DNA of 64,000 nt from assembly GCF_032452875.1 (NCBI RefSeq), contig NC_083870.1, positions 5,518,001-5,582,000 of the forward strand. Reading direction: 5' to 3'. The position numbers and the translations under genes were made by a program. Positions 23,100 through 34,706 of the stretch are shown in pieces. The notes under the pieces were generated by a model. The model saw nothing but the letters and a program-made list of their open reading frames with translations. It did no database searches and was not told the DNA's origin. Origin of the DNA: Bos javanicus. Its lineage: Eukaryota; Chordata; Mammalia; Artiodactyla; Bovidae. Each line of letters opens with the position of its first letter. Position 1 is the stretch's first letter.

Positions 23100-24462
23100 T
23101 AAAAAACAATTACAGCTTTTATGGAGGAATATCTGTTTAGCTCTTTTTCCCACTTTTTGATTTGGTTGTTTATTTTTCTGGTATTGAATTGTATGAAATG
23201 CTTGTATGTTTTAGAAATTAATCCTTTGTCAGTTGTTTCATTTGCTATAATTTTCTTCCATTCTGAGGGTTGTCTTTTCACCTTGCTTATAGTTTCCTTT
23301 GCTGTGCAGAAGCTTTAAAGTTTAATGAGGTCCCACTTGTTTACTTCTGTTTTTATTTTGATTACTCTTGGACGTGAGTCATAGAGGATCTTACTTTGAT
23401 TATGTCATTGAGTGTTCTGCCTATGTTCTCTAAGAGTTTTATAGTTTCTAGTCTTACATTTAGGTCTTTAATCCATTTACATGCAGATGGCTAACAAACA
23501 TATGAAAAGATGTTCAATATGGTTCATTATTAGAGACATACATATCAAAACTATAATGAGATATCACCTCACACTGGTCAGAATGGCCATCATGAAAAAG
23601 TCTATAAACAATAAATGCTGGAGAAGGTGTGGAGAAAAGGGAACCCTCTTGCACTCTTGGTGGGAATGTAGATTGATTCAGCCACTATGGAAGACTGTAT
23701 GGAGATTCTTTTAAAATCTAGGAATAAAACCACCATCAGTTCAGTTAAGTTCAGTCCGGTTGCTCAGTCATGTCTGACTCTTTGCGACCCCATGAATCAC
23801 AGCACACCATGACCCAGCAATCCCATTCCTAGGCATATACCTTGAGGAAACCAAAATTAAAAAAGACACATGTACCCCAACATTCATTGCAGCACTATTT
23901 ACAATAGCTAGAATATGTAAGCAACCTAGATGTCCATTGGCAGATGAATAGATAAAGAAGTTGTGGTACATATACACAATGGAATATTATTCAGCCATAA
24001 AAGGAATGCATTTGAGTCAGTTTTAATGAAATGGATGAACCTAGAGCCTATTATACAGAGTGAAGTAAGTCAGAAAGAGAAAGATAAATATCACTTACTA
24101 ACACATATATATGGAATCTAGAAAGATGGTACCAAAGAATTTCTTTGCAAGGCAGAAAAGAAGAAACAGACATAGATAAAAGATCTATGAACATGGGGAG
24201 AGGGGAGGAGAGGGTAAGATGTATGGAGAGAGTAACATGGAAGCTTACATTACCATATATAAAATAGATAACAAATGGGAATTTGCTGTATGGCTCAGGA
24301 AACTCAAACAGGGGCTCTGTATCAACCTAAAGGGGTAGGATGGAGAGGGAGTGGGAGGCAGGTTCAAAAGGGAGGGGATATATGTATACATGTTGAGGTT
24401 TGACAGAAAACAACAAAACTCTGTAAAAATATTATGCTTCAATTAAAAAATAAATATTTTTT
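23100..24462 (+). mobile_element. 5'-inverted (twin-primed) L1, older bovine type
   Basis: 23100-23480 is L1 ORF2 in reverse complement, running from the KWIKDL codons (at about 23479) to the LNRH..S codons (at about 23105). From about 23484 the same L1 continues in the plus direction at QMANKHMKRCS, the next residues of ORF2. The arms meet head to head and are contiguous in L1 coordinates, the mark of twin priming. The sense arm reaches the 3' UTR and A-rich end at about 24462. Several stops. A 68-bp SINE/BovB tail lies at 23737-23804. Confidence 0.88.
23737..23804 (-). mobile_element. BovB/Bov-A tail insertion, 68 bp
   Basis: Reverse complement of only the 3' end shared by BovB and Bov-A. 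The target CACCAT is exact at 23731-23736 and 23805-23810, and the L1 text is seamless across it, so this is a genuine, extremely truncated retrotransposition. Confidence 0.88.
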
Positions 24463-24484
24463 AAAATAAAAAATACAAATTATA

Positions 24485-25098
24485 TAGTTTAAAAATTAAT
24501 AGACAATTATTTAGAAAATATAACTCTTTAGAAAAATTGATCAAAAAATACAGAGAGCTCCCAGGTAACCCCTCTCCCATCTTTCCCAAACACAATCCCC
24601 CCTATTATTTATGTCTTTATTGTGTGGTACACTTGTTAAAATTGATGAACCTGTGTTAATGTATTGTAATTAATGAAAGTCTATAATTTACAATAGTGTT
24701 CATTCTGTGCTGTGCATTTTGTAGATCTTGACAAATGTCTAATGATATATGTCCATCATTACTGTATTATGGAGAATAATTTCAATGCCTAAAAGTCTCC
24801 TGCACACCACTTATTTGTCCCTCCTCCTTTCTCCTCCTGGAGAATTTCATGGACAGAAGAGCCTGGCGGCTTACAGTCCATGGGGTCAGAGGGTCAACAA
24901 GACTGAACACTTTTTTTCACTCTCTCCTCCAGTATCCCTTGCAGTCACTGATCTTTTTGCTGCTTCCACAGTTTTGCCTTTTCCATAATGTAGTAGGTTG
25001 GAATCATACAATATGTAGCTTTTTCAGATTGGCTTATTCCACCAAGAAATATATATTTGATGTTCCTCTGTGTCTTTTCAAGTCTTGTTAGCCTGCTC
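24485..25098 (-). mobile_element. Ancient L1M 3' UTR, minus strand, first part
   Basis: AGAAAATATAACTCTTTAGAAAAATTGA, TACAGAGAGCTCCCAGGTAACCCC, GTGGTACACTTGTTAAAATTGATGAACC and TTGGAATCATACAATATGTAGC match the 3' UTR of old L1M subfamilies in reverse complement. Broken at about 25098 by a young L1; it continues at 28100. Confidence 0.75.
24838..24922 (+). mobile_element. Short Bov-A/Bov-tA tail
   Basis: TGGAGAATTTCATGGACAGAAGAGCCTGG...CAACAAGACTGAACAC plus a T-rich end. TCTCCTCC flanks it at 24830-24837 and 24923-24930. Inserted in the ancient L1 3' UTR. Confidence 0.78.
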
Positions 25099-25518
25099 CT
25101 TTTTTTTTTTTAACATATGGATTTTTAAATTTTTTTTATTTTTATTATTATTTTTTATTTTTTAACTTTACAATATTGTATTGGTTTTGCCATATATCAA
25201 CATGAATCTGCCACAGGTATACACATGTTCCCCATCCTGAACACTCCGCCCTCCTCCCTCCCCGTACCATCCCTCTGGGTCATCCCAGTGCACCAGCCCC
25301 AGGCATCCAGTATCGTGCATCGAACCTGGACTGGCGACTCGTTTCATATATGATATTATACATGTTTCAATGCCATTCTCCAAAATCATCCCACCTCTCC
25401 CTCTCCCACAGAGTCTAAAAGACTGTTCTATACATCAGTGTCTCTTTTGCTGTCTCGTATACAGGGTTATTGTTATCATCTTCCTAAATTCCATATATAT
25501 GCGTTAGTATACTGTATT

Positions 25519-25788
25519 GGTGGAGAAGGCAATGGCACCCCACTCCAGTACTCTTGCCTGGAAAATCCTATGGATGGAGGAGCCTGGAAGGCTGCAGTCT
25601 ATGGGGTCGCTGAGGGTCAGACACGACTGAGCTACTTCACTTTCACTTTCACTTTCATGCATTGGAGAAGGAAATGGCAACCCACTCCAGTGTTCTTGCC
25701 TGGAGAATTCCAGGGATGGTAGAGCCTGGTGCGCTGCTATCTATGGGGTCGCACAGAGTCAGACACAAATGAAATGACTTAGCATAGC
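25519..25788 (+). mobile_element. Bov-A2 dimeric SINE
   Basis: Two BovB-tail monomers joined by (ACTTTC)n and ATGCATTGGAGAAGGAAATGG, without a tRNA head. ATACTGTATT is exact at 25509-25518 and 25789-25798. Inserted in the 3' UTR of the young L1, so younger than that L1. Confidence 0.95.
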
Positions 25789-25821
25789 ATACTGTATTTG
25801 TGTTTTTCTTTCTGGCTTACT

Positions 25822-28099
25822 TCACTGTATAATAGGCTCCAGTTTCATCCATCTCATTAGAACTGATTCAAATGCATTATTTTTAATGGCTGAGTAATAC
25901 TCCATTGTGTATATGTACCACTGCTTTCTTATCCATTCATCTGCTGATGGACATCTAGGTTGCTTCCATGTCCTGGCTATTATAAACAGTGCTGCGATGA
26001 ACATTGGGGTACATGTGTCTCCTTCAATTCTGGTTTCCTCAGTGTGTATGCCCAGCAGTGGGATTGCTGGATCATAAGGCAGTTCTATTTCCAGTTTTTT
26101 AAGGAATCTCCACACTGTTCTCCATAGTGGCTGGACTAGTTTGCATTCCCACCAACAGTGTAAGAGGGTTCCCTTTTCTCCACACCCTCTCCAGCATTTA
26201 TTGCTTGTAGACTTTTGGATCGTAGCCATTCTGACTGGTGTGAAATGGTACCTCATAGTGGTTTTGATTTGCATTTCTCTGATAATGAGTGATGTCGAGC
26301 ATCTTTTCATGTGTTTGTTAGCCATCTGTATGTCTTATTTGGAGAAATGTCTATTTAGTTCTTTGGCCCATTTTTTTGATTGGGTCATTTATTTTTCTGG
26401 AGTTGAGCTGTAGGAGTTGCTTGTATATTTTTGAGATTAGTTGTTTGTCAGTTGCTTCATTTGCTATTATTTTCTCCCATTCTGAAGGCTGTCTTTTCAC
26501 CTTGCTTATAGTTTCCTTTGTTTTGCAGAAGCTTTTAAGTTTAATTATTTCCCATTTGTTTGTTTTTGCTTTTATTTCCAATATTCTGGGAGGTGGGTCA
26601 TAGAGGATCCTGCTGTGACATATGTCGGAGAGTGTTTTGCCTATGTTCTCCTCTAGGAGTTTTATAGTTTCTGGTCTTACGTTTAGATCTTTAATCCATT
26701 TTGAGTTTATTGTTGTGTATGGTGTTAGAAAGTGTTCTCGTTTCATTCTTTTATGAGTGGTTGAGCAGTTTTCTCAGCACCACTTGTTAAAGAGATTGTC
26801 TTTAATCCATTGTATATTCTTGCCTCCCTTGTCAAAGATAAGGTGTCTATAGGTGTGAGGATTTATCTCTGGGCTTTCTGTTTTGTTCCATTGATCTATA
26901 TTTCTGTCTTTGCGCCAGTACCATACTGTCTTGATGACTGTGGCTTTGTAGTAGAGCCTGAAGTCAGGCAGGTTGATTCTTCCAGTTCCTTTCTTCTTTC
27001 TCAAGATTGCTTTGGCTATTCGAGGTTTTTGTATTTCCATACAAATTGTGAAATTATTTGTTCTAGCTCTGTGAAGAATACCGTTGGTAGCTTGATAGGG
27101 ATTGCATTGAATCTATAAATTGCTTTGGGTAGTATACTCATTTTCACTATATTGATTCTTCCAATCCATGAACATGGTATATTTCTCCATCTATTAGTGT
27201 CCTCTTTGATTTCTTTCACCAGTGTTTTATAGTTTTCTGTATATAGGTCTTTAGTTTCTTTAGGTAGACATATTCTTAAGTATTTTATTCTTTTCTTTGC
27301 AATGGTGAAATGAATTGTTTCCTTAATTTCTCTTTCTATTTTCTCATTATTAGTGTATAGGAATGCAAGGGATTTCTGTGTGTTGATTTTATATCCTGCA
27401 ACTTTACTATATTCATTGATTAGTTCTAGTAATTTTCTGGTGGAGTCTTTAGGGTTTTCTATATAGAGGGTCATGTCATCTGCAAACAGTGAGAGTTTTA
27501 CTTCTTCTTTTCCAATTTGGATTCATTTATTTTTATGCTCTGATTGCTGTGGCCAAAATTTCCAAAACTATGTTGAATAGTAATGGTGAAAGTGGGCACC
27601 CTTGTCTTGTTCCTGACTTTAGGGGGAATGTTTTCAATTTTTCACCACTGAGGATAGTGTTTGCTGTGGGTTTGTCTTATATAGCTTTTATTATGTTGAG
27701 GTATGTTCCTTCTATTCCTGCTTTCTGGAGAGTTTTTATCATAAATGGATGTTGAATTTTGTCAAAGGTTTTCTCTGCATCTATTGAGATAATCATATGG
27801 TTTTTATTTTTCAATTTGTTAATGTGGTGTATTACATTGATTGATTTGTGGATATTGAAGAATCCTTGCATCCCTGGGATAAAGCCCACTTGGTCATGGT
27901 GTATGATCTTTTTAATGTGTTGTTGGATACTGATTGCTAGAATTTTGTTAAGGATTTTTGCATCTATGTTCATCAGTGATATTGGCCTGTAGTTTTCTTT
28001 TTTTGTAGCATCTTTGTCAGGTTTTGGTATTAGAATGATGGTGGCCTCATAGAATGAGTTTGGAAGTTTACCTTCCTCTGCAATTTTCTGGAAGAGTTT
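25822..28099 (-). pseudogene. Broken L1 ORF2 (RT and C-terminal domains)
   Basis: Remains of one ORF2 read 5' to 3' from 28099 down. Open pieces cover 27677-27973 (RT fingers and motif A, ISIDAEKTFDKIQHP), 27016-27474 (from just after FADD, to the WKYKN segment), 26774-27040 (thumb and beyond), 26351-26746 (LLEENIGKTLSDI to the KKMGQRTK end) and 25822-26325 (Cys-rich CWRGCGEKGTLLHCWWEC to LEPIIQ). Successive frameshifts separate them. Endonuclease domain and ORF1 are absent. RT/endonuclease function of intact L1 is established knowledge; this copy cannot make it. Confidence 0.9.
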
Positions 28100-28710
28100 C
28101 TGAGATAATATTTCATTGTATGAGAGTTTGCTTATCTATTCGTCTATTGAAAGATGTTTTGCTTGAATGCTTCACGTTTTGGCAATTTTGAATAACTTTG
28201 CTATAAACATATGTTGGAGAAGGAAATAGCAACACACTCCAGTGTTCTTGCCTGGAAAATCCCATAGACAGAGGAACTTGGCAGTCTGCAGTGGCTGGAG
28301 TCACAAAGAGTCGGACATGACTAAGCAACTAACACATAAACATATGTGGGTGTACATCACTCCTTTGTGTGAATACCAAGGGGCATGTATGCCAGATCAT
28401 ATGGTAAGAACATGCTTAGTTTTGTAAAACACTGCCAAACTATTTTCAAAAGTGATTGTACCATTTTGCATTCTTCCCAGAAATGAATGGAAATTCCTGT
28501 TGCTCCATATCCTCGTTAGGATTTGCCGATTTCTGTCTTTTCAATTTGACTTTTCTAAGATGTGTGCAATAGCATCTTATCATTATTTTAAATTGCATTT
28601 CCCTAATGATGTATAATATTGAGCAGATTTTCATTTGCCTATTTTCCATCTGTATATTTTTGATGAGGTGTCTATTCATATAATTTACACATTGTTTTCT
28701 TTTTTGGGTG
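28100..28710 (-). mobile_element. Ancient L1M, minus strand, second part (ORF2 end)
   Basis: Continues the L1 interrupted at 25098: CTGAGATAATATTTCATTGTATG, GGGCATGTATGCCAGATCATATGG, CCAAACTATTTTCAAAAGTG, CATTTTGCATTCTTCCCAG, GTTGCTCCATATCCTCG, ATTGCATTTCCCTAATGATG. Split again by a SINE at 28215-28335. Confidence 0.8.
28215..28335 (+). mobile_element. Headless Bov-tA/Bov-A SINE with 12-bp duplication
   Basis: Only the BovB-like part (TGGAGAAGGAAATAGCAACACACTCC to CGGACATGACTAAGCAACTAAC). ATAAACATATGT is exact at 28203-28214 and 28336-28347. Confidence 0.93.
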
Positions 28711-30044
28711 AAGATACTTTTTCTTTGAAAATTGCTTTGACCATCCCAGCATTCCTGAGTCTTACCCCTCTGAATACCAGCAAATCACGTTGTCTAGTTT
28801 TCTCTCATCTGTTATGACTTCCATGGCTACTTTGCTTTCCATGCTTGTTACAGTCTCCCTAACTTGCTGATAAGCCTCTTCAAGGATAGAATCAGTGTTG
28901 TACATCCCTGAACCATCCATAAAACCTAACAACACGTTTTTTACATAGCAGATACTCAGAATAATATGTAAAGCAATTCAGTTAAAACTAAGACTGTTTT
29001 GTTTGTTTGTTTTTAGCCAAAATAGGATGAAACTGAGTAGATGAGGTATCTGGATATCTGTATATTAGTTATTACTCTCAGAGTCAATTACTTCCTGGGC
29101 TTTAGTTTCTTTGTTGTAAACATTCTTGTATAAAGGGCAAACACTCTATGACTGTGATATCACTTGGAATGTTCATGAACGGGGAATGCATTTCTACCAT
29201 CTGAAAATTTTACATCATTACTCCACTATCCCCAACTTGGAAGAAGGCAGAAGTAAGATTAAAGTTTATGCCTAATTAGAGTTCAAGGGCCATTAGTTTG
29301 TAGGAGTTAAGACTCTAAATAATCCAACAACCAATGAATTAATCAAATGTCTTAATTGAGCAGAATATCTTGTCTTTAATACAGACTGGTAGAGAATAGG
29401 AGGTTGAAAGCAACAGTATAAACATGTAACAGAAGACTCAAACATAGTCCACTCTGGGATTGTACAAAGCCCAAGCAGATAATAATTTTATTTATTCATT
29501 CAGTTGATTCTTTTTGTTTGTTTGCTTGTTTCTTTCTTTCCTTTCTAGCTGAAAAGTGTGAAACTCAGGTCTCTCTGTATTGAAGCAGGGCATGTGCATA
29601 TGAAAAATGAAAACTGCCAGAGCCTGCAAAAAAGGCTTTGTGTGGTGGGGAGGTGATCTTCACTCAGTGGATTCCAGATGTGTAAGCATGTCAGTAATTT
29701 CTTTGGGTGAGGAAGGATTCTGGTAGTCAAGACAAGACCTGAGAGAACAGTAAAGTTAAGACAGAGGCTGTGTCAAAGACCTTTTCTATTACTAGTTAAT
29801 TAAGTTGTACAAGGGGCTTATTTTTGTAAGAACGTTTAATATACCCAAGCCTTTAGATATTGTGAGTTATAAAATACAGGGGAAGGGAGAGAAGGAAGGA
29901 ATAGAGAAAAAAATATCAACAAATTCTAAGTGGTACAAAATTTCTTAAATCTTACAAATCTGTTTCAATGCATGAAGTAAATTGGTAGATAGCTTTGACA
30001 AATCTCTTGTGTATGGAAAGGCTGCCAGAATGAATTATTGTTCT
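28711..30044. other. No firm element
   Basis: Repeat-poor. A weak MIR-like phrase (GAGTCAATTACTTCCTGGGCTTTAG) lies at about 29080-29110. A T/C/G-rich low-complexity stretch lies at about 29505-29547. No gene recognised. Confidence 0.4.
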
Positions 30045-30245
30045 GCCTAAGCTCCTCCATCAGTTGTGTGGTTGTGGTTATACCATTGTACGTATTGAGT
30101 CTCTGAGCCCTCCTCTGGATAACAAAACTGATAAATAGTCTCCTATACTATGAAGGGTTACTGAGAGAAATCAAATATTATTTATGTTTAACCATGTTGA
30201 TTCAGTCAAAGTATATAAAAGTATGAGCCATTATCTCTATACCTC
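30045..30245 (+). mobile_element. MIR SINE, diverged
   Basis: GTCTCTGAGCCCTCCTCTGGATAACAAAACTGATAAATAG and GAAGGGTTACTGAGAGAAATCAAAT follow the MIR 3' half in the plus direction. Confidence 0.62.
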
Positions 30246-32775
30246 TGGAAATTGATCTTGAAATCTAGAATATTGTTAAGCATCAATTTGTTTATAAGGT
30301 TAACCTTAGAAATCCCAACTGAATATAAAAGTAGTTGCTTCTCATTTATTTTTTATTAAAGAAATTGCAAATGATTTACTCAACTTTTTAAAAAAATGTC
30401 AGTTTATGTTAATATTCTGATTATGCTCCTATATCAAGTGAATGAAAAATGTTAACTTTACTTTTAGGGTAATCCTGGGTAATTTAGGGTAATTTAGAAG
30501 AAAATATTAAAGGTAAAACCATAATAATTGGGGGGAGGGGACAAAAAAAGCACTAAAATATCTGATATATTTAATAAACCCCAGAATCAACAATATTTCA
30601 GACATGCATTGCAGGCATGCTGACATCTGAATTCTGAATTTTCACTGAATCTTGTGGTCTAGAATTGGGTGGATGCATTACACAACTTTGCTTATTGCTA
30701 TGGCCTCTCAAAACAAGATTATTCATATTTTGTTTTTCTCATAGTTTATCTGCATGGTAAATATTGATAGTGCAGTGATTATTTTACATTAAACAGTTCT
30801 CAAGTATCAAATAAAGGTAGTTAAGATGACCCTTGATGTCAGTAAACACAGATGACCCTGTGCATTATTCAGCTTTCCCTGGGTTAAATGGCCCTGGATT
30901 TCAGTGTTTTATAACAGCAGAGTCTTACTTCTCACTCACATTACATACTGGTGGTGGTTTTGCTTCTTTTCCCTATGTCTTCTCTTTTACAGAATCTGGA
31001 ATAAGAACCCCTCTCTGCTCAAGGCAGAGGGGAAGAGCAAGAAGGCTGATCAAAACTCTGTAATGACTGCTCAAAATACAATTCCTTGACCCCAAACTGA
31101 TGTCCAGGAAGTGTAAACTCCTAGCCATCCTACTCGCCCACCCTCCTAGTCCTGACCTCCAACCAAGGAGGGCACTATATCCTTTATAAAGAATTGAGAA
31201 GAAGAAGAATACAATCTGCCATACCACTGCTCACAGTGTTTCTTCTTTTTAGAAAGAGATGCATTTCTTGATATGGGAGAGATTATATTTGGCCTATATT
31301 TAACAAAATTTATGAAATGTAGGCAATTATGATGGATACCTTTCTTTTTTCCCTCCCTTCCTTTCTTCTTCTTTTTTTCCTTTCTTTCTAAATGTGCAGA
31401 GGAATTGCTCCAAATGATTCATCCTTTGCTCTGAAGCTAGATAAAGCTGTGTTCACCTAGGGGTAGCTGAAGTTGAATAAATCAATGTGATATTGAGAGA
31501 GAGGAGAAGATCATCAGTTTGATTTTTTACTTATCACAGAATTACAATCCTTTGCTCTGTGAATATAGAACAAACCCAAGATATTAGTGGGTTGATCAAG
31601 GCTTTACATATTTATAGGAATTGCCTAATGTTTATAGGAAGATTATATTACACAAGATTCTGGTTGAGTGGTTACAGGGTGAAATCAAGAATTCTACATT
31701 TTCTAAAAAGTTTCTAGGTGATGCTGCTGCTGCTGGCCCAGGGACCTCACATTGAGTAGCAATGGATAAGATAACTCCTGAACTTCTTTCAAACTCTAAT
31801 TCTCTCTGAAGTTACTTCAATTAATTTCCCACACCTATGTGGCTTGAAAAAGGTAAATAGAAATTGTGCATGATGTAAGGTGGTTAAACTTTTATTAAAT
31901 TGCATCTTAATAGAAGGGAGAGGGTTTTACCCATCTCCGTGTCCTTCGTAACCAACAGCACCATGCCATATGGATAACTGATAGCATATAGCAGTTTGGA
32001 GAATGCCAAGCTTAAATGAAGAGGTAGGAGTGGATGACAGAATGAAACTATGAGGCCTTTACAAATATCCAAGTAAACATCCTTCCAGAAGAATGAGTAC
32101 TGTTCCCTTTATGGGCCCATCCTCACTGGACTGTATGTTTTTTGCCAAACTGTTACTTATATTTCAACACACATCCTTACCTCAGGGACTTCCCATGATT
32201 AAGATTTAGAATCGATTTTAGGAATGAGCTTCATTTACAAAGGAAAGTAAGGCCATTCAATTCCAATTAACTGCACAGTTCTTGGGTAAAAAAACAACCT
32301 TTTAAACTTTTAGACTATTTAAAGAAAAGCCAAGTCCCCACCCTTACTTTTTCATAAAGCAGAATTGTCTTGACAGGGCTTTCCTGTTCTTTTGAGTCAA
32401 TAAGGCTCAAAGAGCTTAAAAATAGATGATGGTTTACATTTATCATTCGAACAAACATGGGAAATTCAGAAATAGTTGCCATGGAATTCCGGGAGTAATT
32501 TTTCCATCCCCACAGTTGGCAAAGTGGTTCTCAGGGAATAGTAGACTACACACTGGGGATAGTCCTGCAAACCAGCCTCATATGACACAATGTCATTTGA
32601 GGCCAATCTCATTGGGATGGCACAGTAGGGATTTTCAAAATGTTGCTAAGGAACATGATGACATTTACTAACTCAGTGAAACTTTCTATCTAAGGCACTA
32701 ATGATTCTAAGACACCACCAGGACCTCACTTTCTTACCTTTTCCTCCTATTCCCAGTTGTATTTTGTCAGGAGGT
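30246..32775. other. Longest repeat-poor stretch
   Basis: About 2.5 kb without a recognised transposon, apart from a pyrimidine-rich tract at about 31340-31390. Open frames are short and unremarkable. At 30985-30993 the text TTTTACAGAATC resembles a 3' splice site after a pyrimidine-rich run, and a 76-codon frame (30833-31063) crosses it. I would not call an exon from this alone. Confidence 0.4.
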
Positions 32776-32787
32776 AGGGAGCTGAGG

Positions 32788-33065
32788 CAGAGAAGGCAAT
32801 GGCACCCCACTCCAGTACTCTTGCCTGGAAAATCCCTTGGACAGAGGAGCCTGGTAGGCTGCAGTCCATGGGGTCATGAAGAATCGGACACGACTGAGCA
32901 ACTTCACTTTCACTTTTCACTTTCATGCATTGGAGAAGGAAATGGCAACCCACTCCAGTGTTCTTGCCTGGAGAATCCCAGGGACTGGGAGTCTGGTGGG
33001 CTGCCGTCTATGGGGTCGCACAGAGTCAGACACGACTGAAGTGACTTAGCAGCAGCAGCGGTAGC
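32788..33065 (+). mobile_element. Bov-A2 dimeric SINE with 12-bp duplication
   Basis: Two Bov-A monomers with the (ACTTTC)n linker and an (AGC)n-type end. AGGGAGCTGAGG is exact at 32776-32787 and 33066-33077. Confidence 0.95.
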
Positions 33066-33124
33066 AGGGAGCTGAGGATAAGGAATAAACCATTACTATA
33101 GAAAATGTACTGAAAAGGCCACTG

Positions 33125-33267
33125 AACTAGATAATGCATAGACCTGGGTTCTAGTTTCAGGTATAGCAATTGTTAGCTGTGTGATCATGAGCAACTTATA
33201 CATGACAGGCCTTGTTTCCTTGTCTGTAAAACAAGAGGATTTGATGGGATTTCTAAAGATCTTTCTA
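33125..33267 (+). mobile_element. MIR SINE, 3' end is the L1 target
   Basis: GACCTGGGTTCTAGTTTCAG, TTAGCTGTGTGATCATGAGCAACTTAT and TTGTCTGTAAAACAAGAGG are plus-strand MIR. The young L1 is inserted at its 3' end, duplicating 33254-33267. Confidence 0.8.
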
Positions 33268-34704
33268 TTTTTGTGTATGGTGTTAGAAAGTGGTCCAGTT
33301 TCATTCTTTTACAAGTGGTTGACCAGATTTCCCAGCACCACTTGTTAAAGAGATTGTCTTTAATCCATTGTATATTCTTGCCTCCTTTGTCGAAGATAAG
33401 GTGTCCATATGTGCGTGGGTTTATCTCTGGGCTTTCTATTTTATTCCATTGATCAATATTTCTGTCTTTGTGCCAGTACCATACTGTCTTGATAACTGTG
33501 GCTTTGTAGTAGAGCCTGAAGTCAGGTAGGTTGATTCCTCCAGTTCCATTCTTCTTTCTCAAGATCGCTTTGGCTATTCGAGGTTTTTTGTATTTCCATA
33601 CAAATTGTGAAATTATTTGTTCTAGCTCTGTGAAGAATACTGTTGGTAGCTTGATAGGGATTGCGTTGAATCTATAAATTGCTTTGGGTAGTATACTCAT
33701 TTTCACTATATTGATTCTTCCAATCCATGAACATGGTATATTTCTCCATCTATTAGTGTCCTCTTTGATTTCTTTCACCAGTGTTTTATAGTTTTCTATA
33801 TATAGGTCTTTAGTTTCTTTAGGTAGATATATTCCTAAGTATTTTATTCTTTCTGTTGCAATGGTGAATGGAATTGTTTCCTTAATTTCTCTTTCTGTTT
33901 TCTCATTATTAGTGTATAGGAATGCAAGGGATTTCTGTGTGTTGATTTTATATCCTGCAACTTTACTGTAGTCATTGATTATTTCTAGTAATTTTCTGGT
34001 GGACTCTTTAGGGTTTTCTATGTAGAGGATCATGTCGTCTGCAAATAGTGAGAGTTTTACTTCTTCTTTTCCAATTTGGATTCCTTTTATTTCTTTTTCT
34101 GCTCTGATTGCTGTGGCCAAAACTTCCAAAACTATGTTGAATAGTAATGGTGAAAGTGGGCACCCTTGTCTTGTTCCTGACTTTAGAGGAAATGCTTTCA
34201 ATTTTTCACCATTGAGGATAATGTTTGCAGTGGGTTTGTCATATATAGCTTTTATTATGTTGAGGTATGTTCCTTCTATTCCTGCTTTCTGGAGAGTTTT
34301 TATCATAAATGGATGTTGAATTTTGTCAAAGGCTTTCTCTGCATCTATTGAGATAATCATATGGTTTTTATTTTTCAATTTGTTAATGTGGTGTATTACA
34401 TTGATTGATTTGCGGATATTGAAGAATCCTTGCATCCCTGGGATAAAGCCCACTTGATCATGGTGTATGATCTTTTTAATGTGTTGTTGGATTCTGATTG
34501 CTAGAATTTTGTTAAGGATTTTTGCATCTATGTTCATCAGTGATATTGGCCTGTAGTTTTCTTTTTTTGTGGGATCTTTGTCAGGTTTTGGTATTAGGGT
34601 GATGGTGGCCTCATAGAATGAGTTTGGAAGTTTACCTTCCTCTGCAATTTTCTGGAAGAGTTTGAGCAGGATAGGTGTTAGCTCTTCTCTAAATTTTTGG
34701 TAGA
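33268..34704 (-). pseudogene. L1 ORF2 RT domain, open but truncated
   Basis: Minus-strand open frame of 536 codons (ATG at 34795, stop at 33185). Residues about 32-510 are true L1 ORF2. Readable landmarks: LIPKPDKDPTKKENYRPISL (68-87), motif A SIDAEKAFDKIQ (149-160), SGTRQGCPLSPLLFN (206-220), catalytic FADD (251-254), then thumb and the start of the post-RT region. The first ~31 residues are antisense readthrough of the other arm, and about 26 at the end are flanking MIR DNA. Lacking the endonuclease and Cys-rich end, it is not a working ORF2p, though the RT core is intact by eye. Confidence 0.93.
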
Positions 34705-34706
34705 AA

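Larger units (their letters stand above)
25099..28099 (-). mobile_element. Young L1 (L1-BT-like), 5'-truncated
   Basis: Minus-strand L1 holding the 3' UTR (25099 to about 25810) and most of ORF2 back to the RT fingers. Not counting the 270-bp Bov-A2 at 25519-25788 it is about 2.7 kb. RT motifs are readable (FADD near 27487; the DAEKTFDKIQHP motif A segment near 27750). Indels break ORF2 into pieces. The flanks are contiguous parts of one ancient L1. Confidence 0.93.

Noticed and set aside
30833..31063. Exon with upstream acceptor TTTTACAG
   Set aside because: The acceptor-like text lies inside the frame rather than before it and there is no donor; unsupported without transcripts.
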